From assembly GCA_037954325.1 (NCBI GenBank), contig JBBMNZ010000009.1, positions 10,889,501 through 10,953,500 on the forward strand: 64,000 nt of DNA, written 5' to 3'. The notes below the pieces were generated by a model, which saw only the letters and a list, made by a program, of their open reading frames with translations, did not search any database and was not told the DNA's origin. Position 1 is the stretch's first letter. Each line of letters starts with the position of its first letter. The position numbers and the translations under genes were made by a program. This document shows positions 25,091-38,274 of the stretch, piece after piece. This DNA is from Fistularia commersonii. Taxonomy: Eukaryota; Chordata; Actinopteri; Syngnathiformes; Fistulariidae.

Positions 25091-28000
25091 TTTCTAAAAC
25101 CATACTTGGGATCACCCTTTTGACACCAAAAAGATAATCAACTGATATGTTTGTTAAATAATTCCATGACGTGCTGTGCAGGTTAAAAATTCCAAATGAC
25201 ATTGCAAATACAAAATGCTTTCAAAATATCCAGCACTTGCATAGAAGTTGATAATTCGATTCAAGTCAATCCCAGTCTCTTTACGCGGTACCTGCAGCTT
25301 ACTTGTAGTCCTTTAACTTATCTTTGTGTAATTTTAACACTCTAAAGTATAGATCTAAAGAAAAAAAGGCAAACCCAAGCAACCCCGTTGCCGTCCTCAT
25401 CTGGCTTTTGAAGAGGGATCAACCTTAACCAGAACTCAGCCTTCTTCAAACGATAAATGCTTATCCAAGGCGAGACCCAGGGGGAAATAAAAAAAAAAAT
25501 AACAGTTAAATAATAATAATAACTGAGTTCAAAGATATAAGGGACATGTATGAAACTGATACTAGAAATATTGGCTTATATGCAAGGGATTATCCATTTA
25601 GATGTTCTTGCAGAGGGTCAGACTTCACAGGAGATGCTCTGCAATGAATCGTTTATTATTTTGGGTTTACCGGGTTAAATCCTCTCCACTGGTCGAGAGG
25701 ATGAGCGACTTCATCAAGCAGCCAAACAAAGCAAATGACGACGTGCTTCAAAATCAGAATTCATTAAAGTTGGGAGGTGCCGTTCCTTACTGTGGGTCTA
25801 ACACTGGATAATTAATCTTAAATAAAGATGTGCATACAACATTTTATCCTAAATCGCTTTGGTTGATACCAGAGGTTTAATATATTCCTAATTACAACAT
25901 CTTGAGCATTCAAAGTTGTAATAGCGATATACTACTATGTAGTCCATACCACTGGTGACAGCATGTCCACACCTCCAATTTTTATTCTAAAGTGTCCTCA
26001 TAACACCTCAGATTATTTAAAAATAGGACCTGCCTTGTCATTTTGTTCATATTTTACTTGAGTTTCTACTTTGCACACAGGAAAAGGAGGCAAAGCAAAC
26101 ATGCACAATTTTGAAAGGTTTTTGACGGACAAGACATTTTATTCACCCGGTTGTGAGTTGCTAAAAATTCAGAATTGGAACCCCCGTCTCCTGAATACAA
26201 TGAGTCTGGATGTGATTAATATTAGAAAAAAACATCCAAAAGACTGCACTTTTATTTTTCTGATTCCGTGTGACCGGAGAGAATCCTTAGACCTCGCCGT
26301 GGCCGATGAGAAGAAAAACTTGTCTCAGAACAAAAGAATTTGGATCGATAAATAACAGCTTTGTTCAAACCCCTTGTGTCGATGGCCACGGGGGGGAGAT
26401 GCTGCGGACGCTCCGCCGATAAAACTTGAACTATCAAAGAAGGTTAGCAACCACAAGACCGCGATAACGCCCGGTTGTTGCCCTTGCAGAGATACTGACT
26501 GGTTGATGGGCTAAAATTCAGCAAGGTAATATGTCTGGGCGCTAGCATGGATTGGGATTCAGGGTTTACAGTGGAATTCAACCATCTATAACGTTGTCCT
26601 TCACACAGGCCGTAAATCTTTGAGGAAGGTCGCCTCATATTGAATTCCAGTCGCCCTCCATACAGCTTTTCCCAGGGACATATGGGGACGAGGCGAGCAC
26701 TGACTACTATAATCTTAACCGGGTGAAAAATGGTAGGACGGGCCTCACAATGGGCCCTGACGGGATAGGAGTATTGAATATGGATTGATTGATAGATCGA
26801 AGCCATGTGGCCAGCTGGCCGAGAGGTATTTAGTAACACGAAGCGCTTTTAATTTTAATCTCCGGGAAAATCAACCATGAGGTGAGGTGACGGCAAACTT
26901 TGCAGTTGCTCGGTTTTAGTCGCTGCTTTGCCTCAAAAAAGGAGCCATATACGGAAATCCGGCGGCCGGCTGTTGGAACCGTCGCATCTTCGAGTATTGA
27001 TCTGCCTTGAGGTCAATCAAACGTTAAGAACTCGCCGGCGTCAGAGCGGACGGAGATTTACGACCCGGCGTTTCCTTCGCGCCGTCCAATTCTCACTTCA
27101 TTTCATGTATTTTGTCTTGTATTCCCCATCTCCCCCCCCCCCGCCGCCTTATCAGCGGGGAGAAGATTGCTGCTCCTTTGCTAGAAAGGAAATGATGGCG
27201 TTCCCTTTTTCATTCATCGCCTGTCTCTTTATCCGTCCGTCACCCTGGCCCCGTGCCATCCACGTACCCTCTTCCGAGTCCAACGCCGCGGCGATTCATT
27301 CATGCCTCGGCGTTCTCCACATTCACCCTCGTCCAGCTCTCGGTAATCAACAGTCCGTCCACGCGCGCTTTCTCCCCCACATTGTCTGAGTTACTTGGGA
27401 TTATTTACTACTTAATGGCCAGCAGGAGCTCACAGCACCCGGCTGGTGCTTGATTTTATTTATTGATTTCATTACTTTTTGTCTTTGCCCCCCCCCGTTG
27501 TGTATGACTGTGTTTGTGTATGTGTGTGACTGTGTGTGTGTGTGTGCACGGGCAAATAAAGCCTGTATAAAGCCCAAGGACATCTTGCAAATTCCCGCTG
27601 CTGGTAAAATGACCCGTCGATTGGTGAACTGATTGATTTGATGTTTTGAAGGCTAATCGGTTGTTTCCGAGCAGTTCATCTGATGTCAGTGCTCCTATCA
27701 CTATAGAGGCGTGTGTGTGTGTGCAAGTGTGTGTACCATGATTAGCACTCACGGTGGCTATAAAGAGGGAGGCAACAATTTCCTTTACTGCTTGGTGTTT
27801 TGCCAACACTGATGTTTTTTTATTTTGGTCTTTTCTCCGTCTTTAAGTGAAGGGAGCCCGTGAAACTGTCAGTTATGCTTAAGAGAGTATGTTTTTAAAT
27901 AGGCAGCGCCGCGGGAGCGTCTCACCCCGGCCCCGTGACTTAGACGTGATGGGAACCAATTTACCGGCAAAAGATTAATTCTTCGACGTGAAACAGGATG

Positions 28001-28461
28001 TCTTTTGCAAATAATGAAATGAGGTCTTTACCGTCATCCGGTTGGGTAATTGTTGTCAGGTGAAAATCGGACCTACTATTGTATGTGGTGAAGTGCGACT
28101 GAATATATTTAACGTTTTTTAGTCGCGCTTGAGATTGGGAAATACCGTCAGATCCGGAACTTTCATTGTGAATTGGAACTCGGTAACGGCGGGAGATACA
28201 CTTGAACTTCTCGGACGGGTTCAGGAGGAGGTTTGAGAATACGCCCATTTCTACATCGAGACTATTAGACCCAAGCGGATATTATGGTCTGCGATTTACC
28301 GGTGGCCACGGTGAACTGCTTTGATATTGATTTGCCAGTTGATCTGAAAATGTCTGACGACGATTGTTGCTAAGACTCTCTTGTATATCATGAATATTTG
28401 AAAAGGAATGTCATCTAGTGTATGAATTATCATTCTTTTATTTATATCAGAATCAAAATAA
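25091..28461. other. intergenic sequence without recognised genes
   Basis: The part at about 26900-27450 is GC-richer and holds a C-run (27127-27141). (TG)n tracts lie at 27530-27546 and 27712-27733. No exon is supported. Confidence 0.4.
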
Positions 28462-28758
28462 AGGCGGCGCATTGGTCAATGCTACTGCTTCTCAGCAAGA
28501 AAGTTCGATCCTGACTTTTCTGTGGAATTTGCATGTTCTCTCCGTCTCTGCGTGGGTTTCCTCCAGCTTCGTCTGCAAAACGGGAGACCTTAAATTGCCA
28601 TGAATGAAAGCGTCTCCATGTGTCCTGTGAATGAAAGGGTGAACGGCACACGCCTCAATATGCAGCTCTCTGATTGGTCCAGTGAATGCGCCCTCTCACC
28701 CAATGACAGCTGGGATAGGATCCTGCAGCCCAAAGCCGTTTACATAATAAATGAATGA
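28462..28758 (+). mobile_element. teleost tRNA-derived SINE, copy 4
   Basis: Core blocks tctctgcgtgggtttcctcc and gagaccttaaattgcc, then cccaatgacagctgggatag and the ATAAATGAATGAAC tail. The head keeps cagcaagaaagttcgatcct. Confidence 0.7.
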
Positions 28759-29039
28759 ACTTATGGAATTATGATTATTGAATTATCATCATTGATTGCC
28801 ACAACTTATATCTAAACTCAAGTAAACACTTTACAAATCCTGAAAATAAAAACTAAAATCTTCACATGATCTTTACTTAGGATTGTGTATTTTATTGTTT
28901 TCCCAGCAGTTTTCACGCTGAGTTGCTTACATAGTAATAACATTTGTACAGGGTCAGGTCGTATTTATGACCATTATTCATCTATTGATCCATCGATCTA
29001 TCGATCTGTTGACCTTGTGTCAGTGTGTGTGTCGCAGCC

Positions 29040-29326
29040 TCCTCTACCATTGATGCGTGTGTCCGTGGAGAGCGTGGTCGCGTACGTGTAAGGCGGGAAT
29101 CCACCTCCGTCGCCGTCACCAAAAAGGTCTGCGCTCACAAAGCCGAGTGTTCACGCGTGGGTGTGGGCTGACCGTCCCTCATTCAGGACAACAACACCCC
29201 CCGCCTCCCCACCCAGCCCCACCCTCTCTATCACGACTGCGATGATGCTGGAGTCACCCACTCCCACCCCCACCCGTGTATTTCCACATCAATGGAAGGG
29301 AGGGGGTGGGGGCGGGTGTAGCGTGG

Positions 29327-29357
<31 letters not shown>

Positions 29358-30420
29358 GGTGGGGGGGGGGGGGGGGGGCGCAGAAGCGCGTCTCCAATCC
29401 TGGCAGACACGTCCCAGAGCTCCGCGCCACCAGTCGCAGACGTCCCACTTTCGCGGGCACAGCAAACACACGCGTTAACCCACGCCCCCCCCCCCCACGC
29501 CCACGAATATTTCTCCAAATATTCTTTTTTTTTTCAGTATTCCTTCTTTTATTTTTATTTTTTTGCAATCGCCGTCGCATTCCTCCATCCTCCTCTTCCT
29601 CCTGCCAGTGGAATGAAGTGTTTTCCTATGTGCGCCGTCTCCATCCCAGCATGGGGACCGCCGCGTCCAGGAGGAAGAGTCTAGGAAACGATGCCATTTC
29701 TTCCGTGGCGGCAAAAGTTCGGTGAGTATCTCCGGTCTCCCGGTGCTCGGTTTCCCGGGGAAGAGTTGCAGTTCTGTGGGCGAAGAAGGACACGCGTGGC
29801 GGGGTCGGACAGCATCTTCACTCTCCGTGGGTCCCGTCCTGCCGTGACTCCCCCCCCCCCCCTCTTCTTTGGGTCTCCCCCTCTCAAGGTGTTATTTACG
29901 CGTTATTACCGTGTCGTTACATCTTAGTAGCGGTTCCGTGGAAGCGTCACCCGAGACCGCCACCGTGTCCCCACAACCAGAACCGGAACCGGCCTCTGGC
30001 CCGTCACGCCGGCCGGACGGCGCAGTTGGTTTCAGGTGTGATGGATCGATTCGTGGGCGATTGCAGTGGTCGGGGGAGGGGGGGGGGGGGGGTTGGGTGG
30101 GAGTGGGAGGGTAAAATGGACTTATTTGCAGGAGTGCGACTCGTTCTTGAGAGACACGCGTGGATTTTTGTTTCTTCTGCTCTTATTTCTTGCATGTGTA
30201 CCCAGCTGTTGAAGCGCCACGGAGTGCTGGTTCTGCGTCTGGCTTGGAGAGGTGGAGGGGTGGAGGAGGAGGGGGAGGGAAGGGATGGAGGTGGAGGTTT
30301 GGTGGTACACGCGTGTGCGTGGGGAGGAGGGGGGGGGGCGCATCTCTGAGCCGCAGCTCGCTGGAAAGCACGTGTAACTATGATCTTCATCTGCAAGAGG
30401 GGGAGCTGTAGCCCCCACTG
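29040..30420 (+). promoter_or_regulatory. nsmf: CpG-rich promoter region around nsmf exon 1
   Basis: GC and CpG content rise sharply here compared with the AT-rich flanks, and the first coding exon sits in the middle. Before the start codon there is a (GT)n (29330-29354) next to a G-run (29358-29379), a C-run (29487-29496) and T-runs near 29525-29570. After exon 1 there are further G-runs (about 30074-30092 and 30330-30338). The transcription start cannot be fixed from sequence alone. CpG-rich promoters are usual for brain-expressed genes of this kind. Confidence 0.6.
29651..29721 (+). CDS. nsmf: nsmf exon 1 (start codon, N-myristoylation signal)
   Basis: The ATG at 29651 has A at -3 and G at +4, a good Kozak context. 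The 71-nt exon encodes MGTAASRRKSLGNDAISSVA followed by AKV and two bases of an Arg codon, then a strong donor (gtgagt). Human NSMF starts MGAAASRRR with SSVAAKVR at the same place. Gly2 with Ser6 fits the N-myristoylation consensus, and the Arg/Lys cluster behind it would help membrane attachment; Jacob is known to be myristoylated. Residues 1-24. Confidence 0.95.
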
Positions 30421-30670
30421 AGCTGCTAATACTAATCCCCTCTTCTCTGAATGACCTTGACTTCGCCGTGCACCTACAGATGTTGGCTGATGTGCTATGA
30501 CGTCATCCCCCTTGGATTTTTCTCATGCGTGCGCGTAGGGTGCAGCGTGCACGTTTGCATGTGCACTGCCTTTTAAAGAAGGGGGACTTGTGTCGCTCAT
30601 ACTAATGACGTGGGAGGGTGCCCTGAGAAGGTGTGTTTGATTTTGGTCTAAGATAGAGGCAGAATCATAT

Positions 30671-30671
<1 letters not shown>

Positions 30672-30750
<79 letters not shown>
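30672..30750. repeat. (CA)n microsatellite, about 39 units
   Basis: An uninterrupted CA run about 950 bp into nsmf intron 1. A second, TG-oriented run lies at about 30906-30940. Confidence 0.95.
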
Positions 30751-30753
<3 letters not shown>

Positions 30754-31604
30754 TGAGTTGATAGATTGATGGGAAATGCAGCTTAGTCACATCCAGTATT
30801 CATGAGTGTTTCTCTGACACGTGACCCCGAGGATTTGTGAGCAGGCATTTTTTTAAGGGGAGGTTTTAAACACAACTTCATGTCCTCATGCTGACTGTCA
30901 GGCATGTGTGTGTGTGTGCGTGTGTGTGTGTGTGTGTGTGTCCTCTGCACTGTGTTTCATCTGCATGTTTCTCTCTGATCTCCATTCTGTCTGAAGGGCA
31001 GGCTGGACTCCTCTCTCCGTGGTTCTGGAACGTTCCAGCTCTCTGGCCTCCGTCTCGGATCGGTGCGGCGCACATTGACATCGAATGATTTTCAGCCCTG
31101 ACACACGGTTTCAACACGTGCCCTCCCGTCTGAATGCACAAGGGTCACACACACACGCTGTCCCGTGTGCCGGCCCGTCCGGTTCCCCTTCGGGAAAAAG
31201 TGAATGGCTGCCAGCGTTCATTTAAGGAGGAATTACATTCACTTTAATTCCTCCTAAAAATCACGTTGCTTTGTCGCTCCCGTCTGATCTTCAGAACCGA
31301 GCAGTGTTTTCTCATCTTCTAGTCAGGTGGCTCTAGATACGATCCAATCGGGACGATTTCAATTTTTGGATTTCCCGTCAGGCGTATAGTTCTCACATCA
31401 TGAGCAGCGGGCGGCGCTCAGTGAAAGTTATCGCTGAGACACGGCACCGGCTAACTTACTTTATTTCTTTTTTTTGCTGCTTTCCTTTCAGTTGAGCACG
31501 AAAATTTGTCAGGAGTTATGAAACGGTCGTCCCCAGATGCTTCAGCTACTGGCAAACAGCAGATGCTCTAGACAGGGAACCCAGATATTACTGCTGAACA
31601 CTTT

Positions 31605-31695
31605 ATCTATCTATCTATGTATCTATGTATCTATCAATGTATCTATCTATCAATGTATGTATGTATGTATGTATGTATGTATGTATGTATGTATG

Positions 31696-31783
<88 letters not shown>

Positions 31784-31874
31784 CATCCATCCATCCATCC
31801 ATCCATCCATCCATCCATCCATCCATCCATCCATCCATCCATCCATCCATCCATCCATCCATCCATCCATCCAT
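31605..31874. repeat. compound tetranucleotide repeat (TATC/TATG/CATC)
   Basis: Three related blocks follow one another: interspersed CTAT/GTAT (31605-31656), GTAT (31656-31697), CTAT (31698-31782) and CATC (31783-31874), each a one-base variant of the next. It is about 270 bp long and intronic. Confidence 0.95.
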
Positions 31875-32309
31875 GTAAAATAGCCTGACTTGTGGATGTT
31901 AGTGATATGAAACATGCTGCTCGCTCTTCACTTACTGCTACTGTAGCACAACTACAGTACATGTCACCAAATATACATTTTTGTTGACACTATAGGATAT
32001 GAGTGGTTACAACGTGCATTTCGTCAACAGATGCATGATACCGTGGATTCTTTGAATTATTTGCAAAGCCAATAATGCTCTCAAGTGTTTGTGTGTTTGT
32101 GTTGTTTTATGCACTTTGAGCGTCTCCAGCCTTGAGGAGCAGAGACGTTCAAGTTGTAAAAATTCCACTCATTCATTTCCTGTTTATGCAGTTGCTGAGT
32201 TGTTGCACTTCAACCTTACAGGAATTCCTCGCTGCCTAAAATAGTAAAAAACAAAAACACCAAAATGCTGTAAGGGATAATCAGTCAGACGCAGTGTTGA
32301 TCAATTCCA

Positions 32310-32786
32310 CCTCACTGCAAGAAGGTCCCTGGTGCGATTCCAACAGGGGGGGACTTTCTTCGTGGACAAAACAAAAACATCCAAAAAGTTCATTGGAGAC
32401 CCTAAATTGCATAGACGTGTGAATGAGAGAGTGAATGGTTGCTTGTCTCAACACGTTAAGATGCCCCGAACCCCCATCCTGAGTGCAAGTTCCCTTCGCG
32501 TCACATACCGATGCATTGGACGCCCATTTTTTTTGTAATTTTTCAATGAACCTGGAGCTTGATTTCTTTGAAACATCATGAGAAGCATCTATTTTCTGGT
32601 ACAGTGTCAGTGGAGGGAAAACAAGTTCTCATTTACAACAGAAATATTTGGAAATGAAAAACTCTGCTTTTATTAATGTTAGGTTGTGAAATAGAGACGG
32701 GTGCTAGTGTAGACATGACGCTTCAGGTTTGTTGCAAAACAAATGTGCTTGATAAGCAGTAGAGATAATGAATGAATTAATGAATT
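32310..32786 (+). mobile_element. teleost tRNA-derived SINE, copy 5 (interrupted)
   Basis: The head (gcaagaaggtccctggtgcg) and core (gttcattggagaccctaaat) run to about 32490, then unrelated sequence of about 265 bp, then the terminal tail (agtagagataatgaatgaat) at 32758-32786. The middle block is missing or replaced. Confidence 0.55.
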
Positions 32787-35700
32787 GTCAACTCGTTGCT
32801 CGAAGTGTTCTGGCTTGTCGCATTATCTACTAAAGCAGGTTTTGCTAAACATATTGGAGGCTAAATGTAATGAAGGCTAATGCAAAGCACAATAACACTT
32901 TCATTATAGTTTGAAATCCTCAGTACATATAGCACTCTACAATATTCTTGCTTTGTTCATTTTAGAAGAGAAATATTGAGATTTTGAATATATTCAAACC
33001 CTGACTTGTTATGGTGGCATTTGTTTTCTGCACAATCTTAATATGAGTCATGATTTTGCCCTTTGGTTGTAGCTCAAAAGAAATAAAATCAGTGAAGTCA
33101 ATTTTTACACAAGTTGCACTCAAGAGGGAAACTTTCTCAGTAGCCTGTTGGACCAATATAGCGAATATAGTCAGTGGTGTGGCAGATACTTGATTTTAAG
33201 CAACTAATAATATTGAAAAAAGGGTCCCTGCATTTATAGAATTTTGGGAACACAGATTACCATTTTCTGGTCAGTGCATGCTCATAATCCAACTTAGAAT
33301 AAGCTTAACGTCAATGCTGATTTGCGACTGATGACTGACGGGTCTGTTATATAAGCTGCGCCTTGTTGCTTTAGTTTCACCCTAACTTGGGTATTTCTGT
33401 CAATCCTTCACATTAAACTAACCGCTAATCTCAAACAGACTGGCAAATCATGAAATATGACACAGAGTGGGCATTATTAGTAATAAGCCATAAAAATATC
33501 AACATTTGAAGGTGTCACAGTTTAGTATTAAGACCGTGCATGGTGTTAGGGAGGGGAATGGATTGGACAAACAGAATGTGAAGAATCTGAGGGACGTTGC
33601 CTTTTAAATGGCCACACACACCTACTTATGAGAAACACCCCCCGCCCCCCACCCCAAACTCCCCCCCCCCGGGATACACCGATTTTCACAATTTAATTGT
33701 TTTTATAAATTCAAAGTGAAAAAGCGTTGATAGTTCTGCCAGGCGGAGAAGCGTGTGGCCAGGGTTGGGATGAAGAGGCAGAGGGCAGGAGGTGCATTCA
33801 GAGTTCAATGTGATTTCTATTTATTTTTTTGTTCTCAGACAAATATAGACCTTCCCTTCATAACTTTACTTTTTTTATCTATAATCTCCTATCCAGCCCC
33901 TCCAATTATAAATCACAAATATTTGCTTTGTGTTCCAAATACCTGGAAAAAATCGCTCTTCTGCTTCATCTACGGTCAGTTCAGATCGTCGTCCTGGGAG
34001 CTGGAGTCAGATTCCCAGTTGAGGACAGAAACTCACATTTAGTCACTTTGTTGCTAATATAATTAAAATAATAAAGTCAAATAATACAAATATCTTTGTT
34101 GTTATCAAAGTAATACTAGTTTCGTTATAATCCAATTATCGTCCCATGTAGCATCTCGTGCTCTCACCAGAAGGTGGTGTTAATGTACCTCACACTTGTT
34201 TGACAACAACCTTAGGAAAAAAAAAACTAACAAAACAGAAAAACACATTATTACAGGTATAATTTAATGTTCAACAAGCGTCTCAGCTAATGGCATTTTT
34301 TGAAATTTATTACTGGTGCTTGTAATGTAAAGTACCTTGATGAGAATTTTGGCCCCATATAAATAAACCTGAACGAGGGCCAAGCCAATTCAATGCACAA
34401 AGGGAAAGTGTGGCCAAAGCCAAACTGTAACCCCGAATATAGCTGTTCTTTGGTCAATCAAACGTTATTTATGTTTTTCATTAATTTCAGCAAATTGTGA
34501 AGGACTGGTGTTGGCATGAAAAAGACAAAAAATCATTATTCCATGTCATAATAACTGTATCTGTGTGTAATGCACAAGATTATAGATACATTGAAAAAGT
34601 CATCACATTGTTGTAGTAGGTTGATAGGTAAATTCCAGGTCCTATCTTTAATATCCTTTTTTAGGAAAAAAAACATTTGAAAAGGATATTCAGACATCAA
34701 GATTCCAAATGTGTTAATATGATGGATGATGCCTCCCATTTGAAAGGTAATCTAAAGTGCTCCATCTTTAATTTCCTGACAGTGACAGAATGAGCATTTC
34801 AGCTCCCAAGAGTCAGCGAGCTTGCCTGAAACTAAGTTGGGTTTTATTCCCTCTAAAAGGTAGCAACAGAAAGTGCACGGCCAAATCTCACAAAGTACAT
34901 ATTCATTTATTTCTCAATAAATGTACCCAATAAGAAATAAAACACACATCTACTAAATTGCTCTTATGAGTTCATTCATTCAACAACTGATCTCAGACGC
35001 CACCAAGAGCCACATTTCCTTTTTTTTTTTATAAATCCCAGTTTTATAAATCACGAATCCCCCCCATTATGTCATAATACGGTCAAAAGTATTGACAGGA
35101 AAGAGCATATATGAAGATAACACTTCGGGTGTGGGTTAATTGAATGGGAGTCGTTCTTTAAGTTACCAAACGTGGTACCAAAAGGCCGACCAACCCATTT
35201 ATGTGAGACGTGTATAAGGTTTGATGGTAGAAGCAGCAGTGGATTGTGTTTTTTTTTTTTTTTTTTCTTTTTCACAGTATCCCAGATTGTTTCACCAGTG
35301 AGCCGTTGACATTTCCCTTGGCTCCCGGCTCCCGGAGCTCCCCTCCCATGTGTCACCTAATAACTCAAGACTGCAATTTCAAAAGTCCCCGTGGCTTTGA
35401 GCACATACCGCAGACCTCTCTACAGGTTCTAATCACGCCAGCTGTGCATGTGTGTTTATTTGTGGGAAACCCAATTCAATTAGTCCGTCCGCGAGGAGGA
35501 TTCGATTAAGGAGCATTAAGAGTGAGGGATCTCCATGCTTGGCAGCTCATTGTTTACAAAGGAGAGATGCCTGGGGAGACATTAGCTCTGATGATATTCA
35601 GACCGATGGGAACACGGCCAGGGGACTGATGGCCTGTTTTCAACCACAAGGCTGTTGTCCTCTAAAGATATATGGTCACTCTGTCAGATCTTATTAGAAC

Positions 35701-36000
35701 TCACTGGGCAGAGCTATGAGTTTGTTAGATATGGATCAATAACCAGTGAAATACCATACATGGCGCCGTTATATATCACCGGTGCTTTTCTCAAAGAACT
35801 CAGCTTTCCCGACGCGAAGCCGTTTATCTCTGCGTAACCTTTTGAGTCGTCAGAATCCGGCCTGAGCCTCGAATGGATCCGCGATATTTTTTTTAGATCT
35901 GTTTTATTCGATTCCACTTTAATTCCCAATATTCAATGACACTACAGAGATCAGGTCATTTGGTGAATGTGTGCAATGTTCCAGGTTACATGTATAAGTA

Positions 36001-36245
36001 CCGTGATTTCCGAACTTTTGAGCGCACCTCAATATAAGCCGCACCAGCTAGCCGATCGCTATCTTGGGCTTCCTCCTGCGCGCTAAAACCGTCAAAGTCG
36101 TCTTCTTCGGTGTCAGACTTGAACGGACTCAGAATTTCCCGGTCATTTCATTGCTCCGATGTGACGAGGATAAATGTTTTAGCGGCGTGAAGCTCGTTAG
36201 CGTCCCCCCACCCAAAAAAGTCCATATATCGTCCGGAAATTACGG
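36001..36245. mobile_element. pogo/Tc1-superfamily non-autonomous element, copy 1
   Basis: Inverted termini CCGTGATTTCCGAAC and GTCCGGAAATTACGG are flanked by TA on both sides (35999-36000 and 36246-36247). The TA duplication suits the Tc1/mariner-pogo superfamily. On the minus strand an open stretch reads KSDTEEDDFDGFSAQEEAQD, shared with the second copy at 40804-41363. Confidence 0.75.
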
Positions 36246-36524
36246 TAAGTTATTTACCCGTTATTTTATAAATCTGACAAATGCATGCTCACACCTAATG
36301 CAGACGAATGCAAAAACACAATCAGAATCACGCCCAGGTGCTCAGAAAAAAGGTCACGACGCACATTTACTGATGAACCTAATGAGTTTCTATGACGACG
36401 GGGGAAAGACGAGCAACAGTTACTTCAGCCCCTTTGCCAATGTAAAACGAACCAGGAGGAGAAGCTTTGGGAGTCAAAGACTGGAGGGAGAACGTGGCAA
36501 CTGTTCGTACTTTGACGGCTCCAT

Positions 36525-36825
36525 TCCAAATTTGGGAGTTTGCACAGTCTCCTTGTGTTTCCTATGGGTTCTCCAGTTTCCTCCCACAGCCCAAAAACAT
36601 GCAGTGGGTTCTACGGGGACTCTGGATTCTCCGACTCTGTCATTGACTGGCAACCGGTCCGTCCCCAAGGTGCTCCCTATGGTGCGTTTTGCGATTTGCG
36701 GGGAATCTCACGCCGCCAGCGGTGTGACATTGGATGAATGTGCGATTCCAGCTTACAGGTGTTGAAAATGCTATATAAGTATAGGGGATTTATGACAGGA
36801 TAAGCAGTAAAGATAATAAATGAAG
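36525..36825 (+). mobile_element. teleost tRNA-derived SINE, copy 6
   Basis: Core tttcctcccacagcccaaaa and catgcagtgggtt, then cattgactggcaaccggtcc, and end caggataagcagtaaagata with an AATAAATGAAGG tail. The middle block is rearranged. Confidence 0.65.
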
Positions 36826-38274
36826 GAGTGCACGAGTACAAATATATAGAAACTCCATATGTTGAAGGGCTTGTTCATCCTGTGGGTTGTACGTAAAAAT
36901 ATATTCTTGGCGCTTAAAGTAAAATGAACAGAACTTTTCTGCACACATGACAACTGGTGATGAGCCAAAGCCTCAGAGCACCTACTGTAGTTTCCGAGGT
37001 AGCAACCAAGATGGAGTCCAAGGAAAGAGCATATTGATCCCAGGGGAGATGAAGAACCATGTGAACATCTACGATTCCTTGACAACCATGATGTCAAATG
37101 ACAGAAAAAGCACTTAGAGAAAAATAACTGAGCCAGAAAAATACAGTTAATGCGGTATAACTGAATGAGGTCAAATATGCAGAAGTTTCAAGAAGTTAAA
37201 AATGTAACTGCGCAACTGTACTTGGACCATCATTCCCAATGAAAATGACATTTTCAGCCCACATGGAGTAACGCACATCTTATTTCCCTCATTTTGCATT
37301 CAGATGAAGGAGAATGAAGGAGGAAGGGCTTTAGGGTTACGGTTCGGGTGATTTTCATTTGTAAGACGCGTGTCCCCGGGGAGAGATGGAGCCTGTTGTC
37401 AACTTAATCTCCTTCCCCATCGTCCCGCCGGCACTGCTCAGTCGTTTGCCACTTGTTAATACACATAATTTTTCTGTGAATATTCCCATTTCCTCTCGGC
37501 CATAATCATCCGTCGACTGTAACTTCAAACTTTAGGAATTACCCGGGCATCAGAAAGCCCTTTGAAGATGCTCTGGAAAGCGAGGACTATCCTAATTGCC
37601 CTTGATTTAACCCAAACATGTCCGTGACAATGGTTCGAAATGCAGTTTAAAAAATGAAAATATGTCCCCGGAAGGGTGCAAGTAAACACCGACACAAACA
37701 AACGATCTCTCCCCCTTCCGGAAGAGGGTTGCGGTACGCCAGAGTTGCAGTGGCATGCATGGCGAGCTATTTTTAGTATGTAGTGAGGGGAGCGGGATGA
37801 TGTTGTGGCACGTGCCGAGCCTCCGAGGAGGACATTTAAGACTCTGAGACTCCGAAGGAGTCTGGTTTGCTTTGGCAGCTCGCTGCTGAAAGTGATTTCA
37901 AAAGAGGACATCTTAGTTTGCGGAGTTGAAATCAAAAGTGTGTGTGTTTGGTCGGTAGCAATTGCATAACAATCCCTGGTAGAAAGCTTTGTTAAACCCA
38001 TACCAGTGCACCTATATAGGTCATTAATCATTTAAACTTACATGTTATCGGATAATTAACTGTAAGTGACTTATTGACTGCTGGTTTATACTTGATGAAA
38101 TACTTGGTTTCGAAGTCTTCAATGCACCATTTGTAACAATGAAAATCTTAGCTATCAAGAAAAAGGGTATGCATATGTGTATGTCTATATGTATGTACGT
38201 ACGTGTGAATATATGTATGCAAATGTATATATGCATGTATGTATGTGTGTGTTTATGCATATGTGTGTGTGCTT

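Noticed and set aside
29161..29725. Large Pro/Gly-rich frames on both strands around nsmf exon 1
   Set aside because: They are GC-rich promoter and homopolymer translations; only the 71-nt exon 1 frame matches a known protein.
31537..31888. Long + strand frames reading Ser-Ile-Tyr-Leu and His-Pro-Ser-Ile repeats
   Set aside because: They are translations of a tetranucleotide microsatellite that is open in several frames.
36064..36765. 233-codon + strand open frame
   Set aside because: It runs through a pogo-like element and a SINE copy, and has no coding motif.
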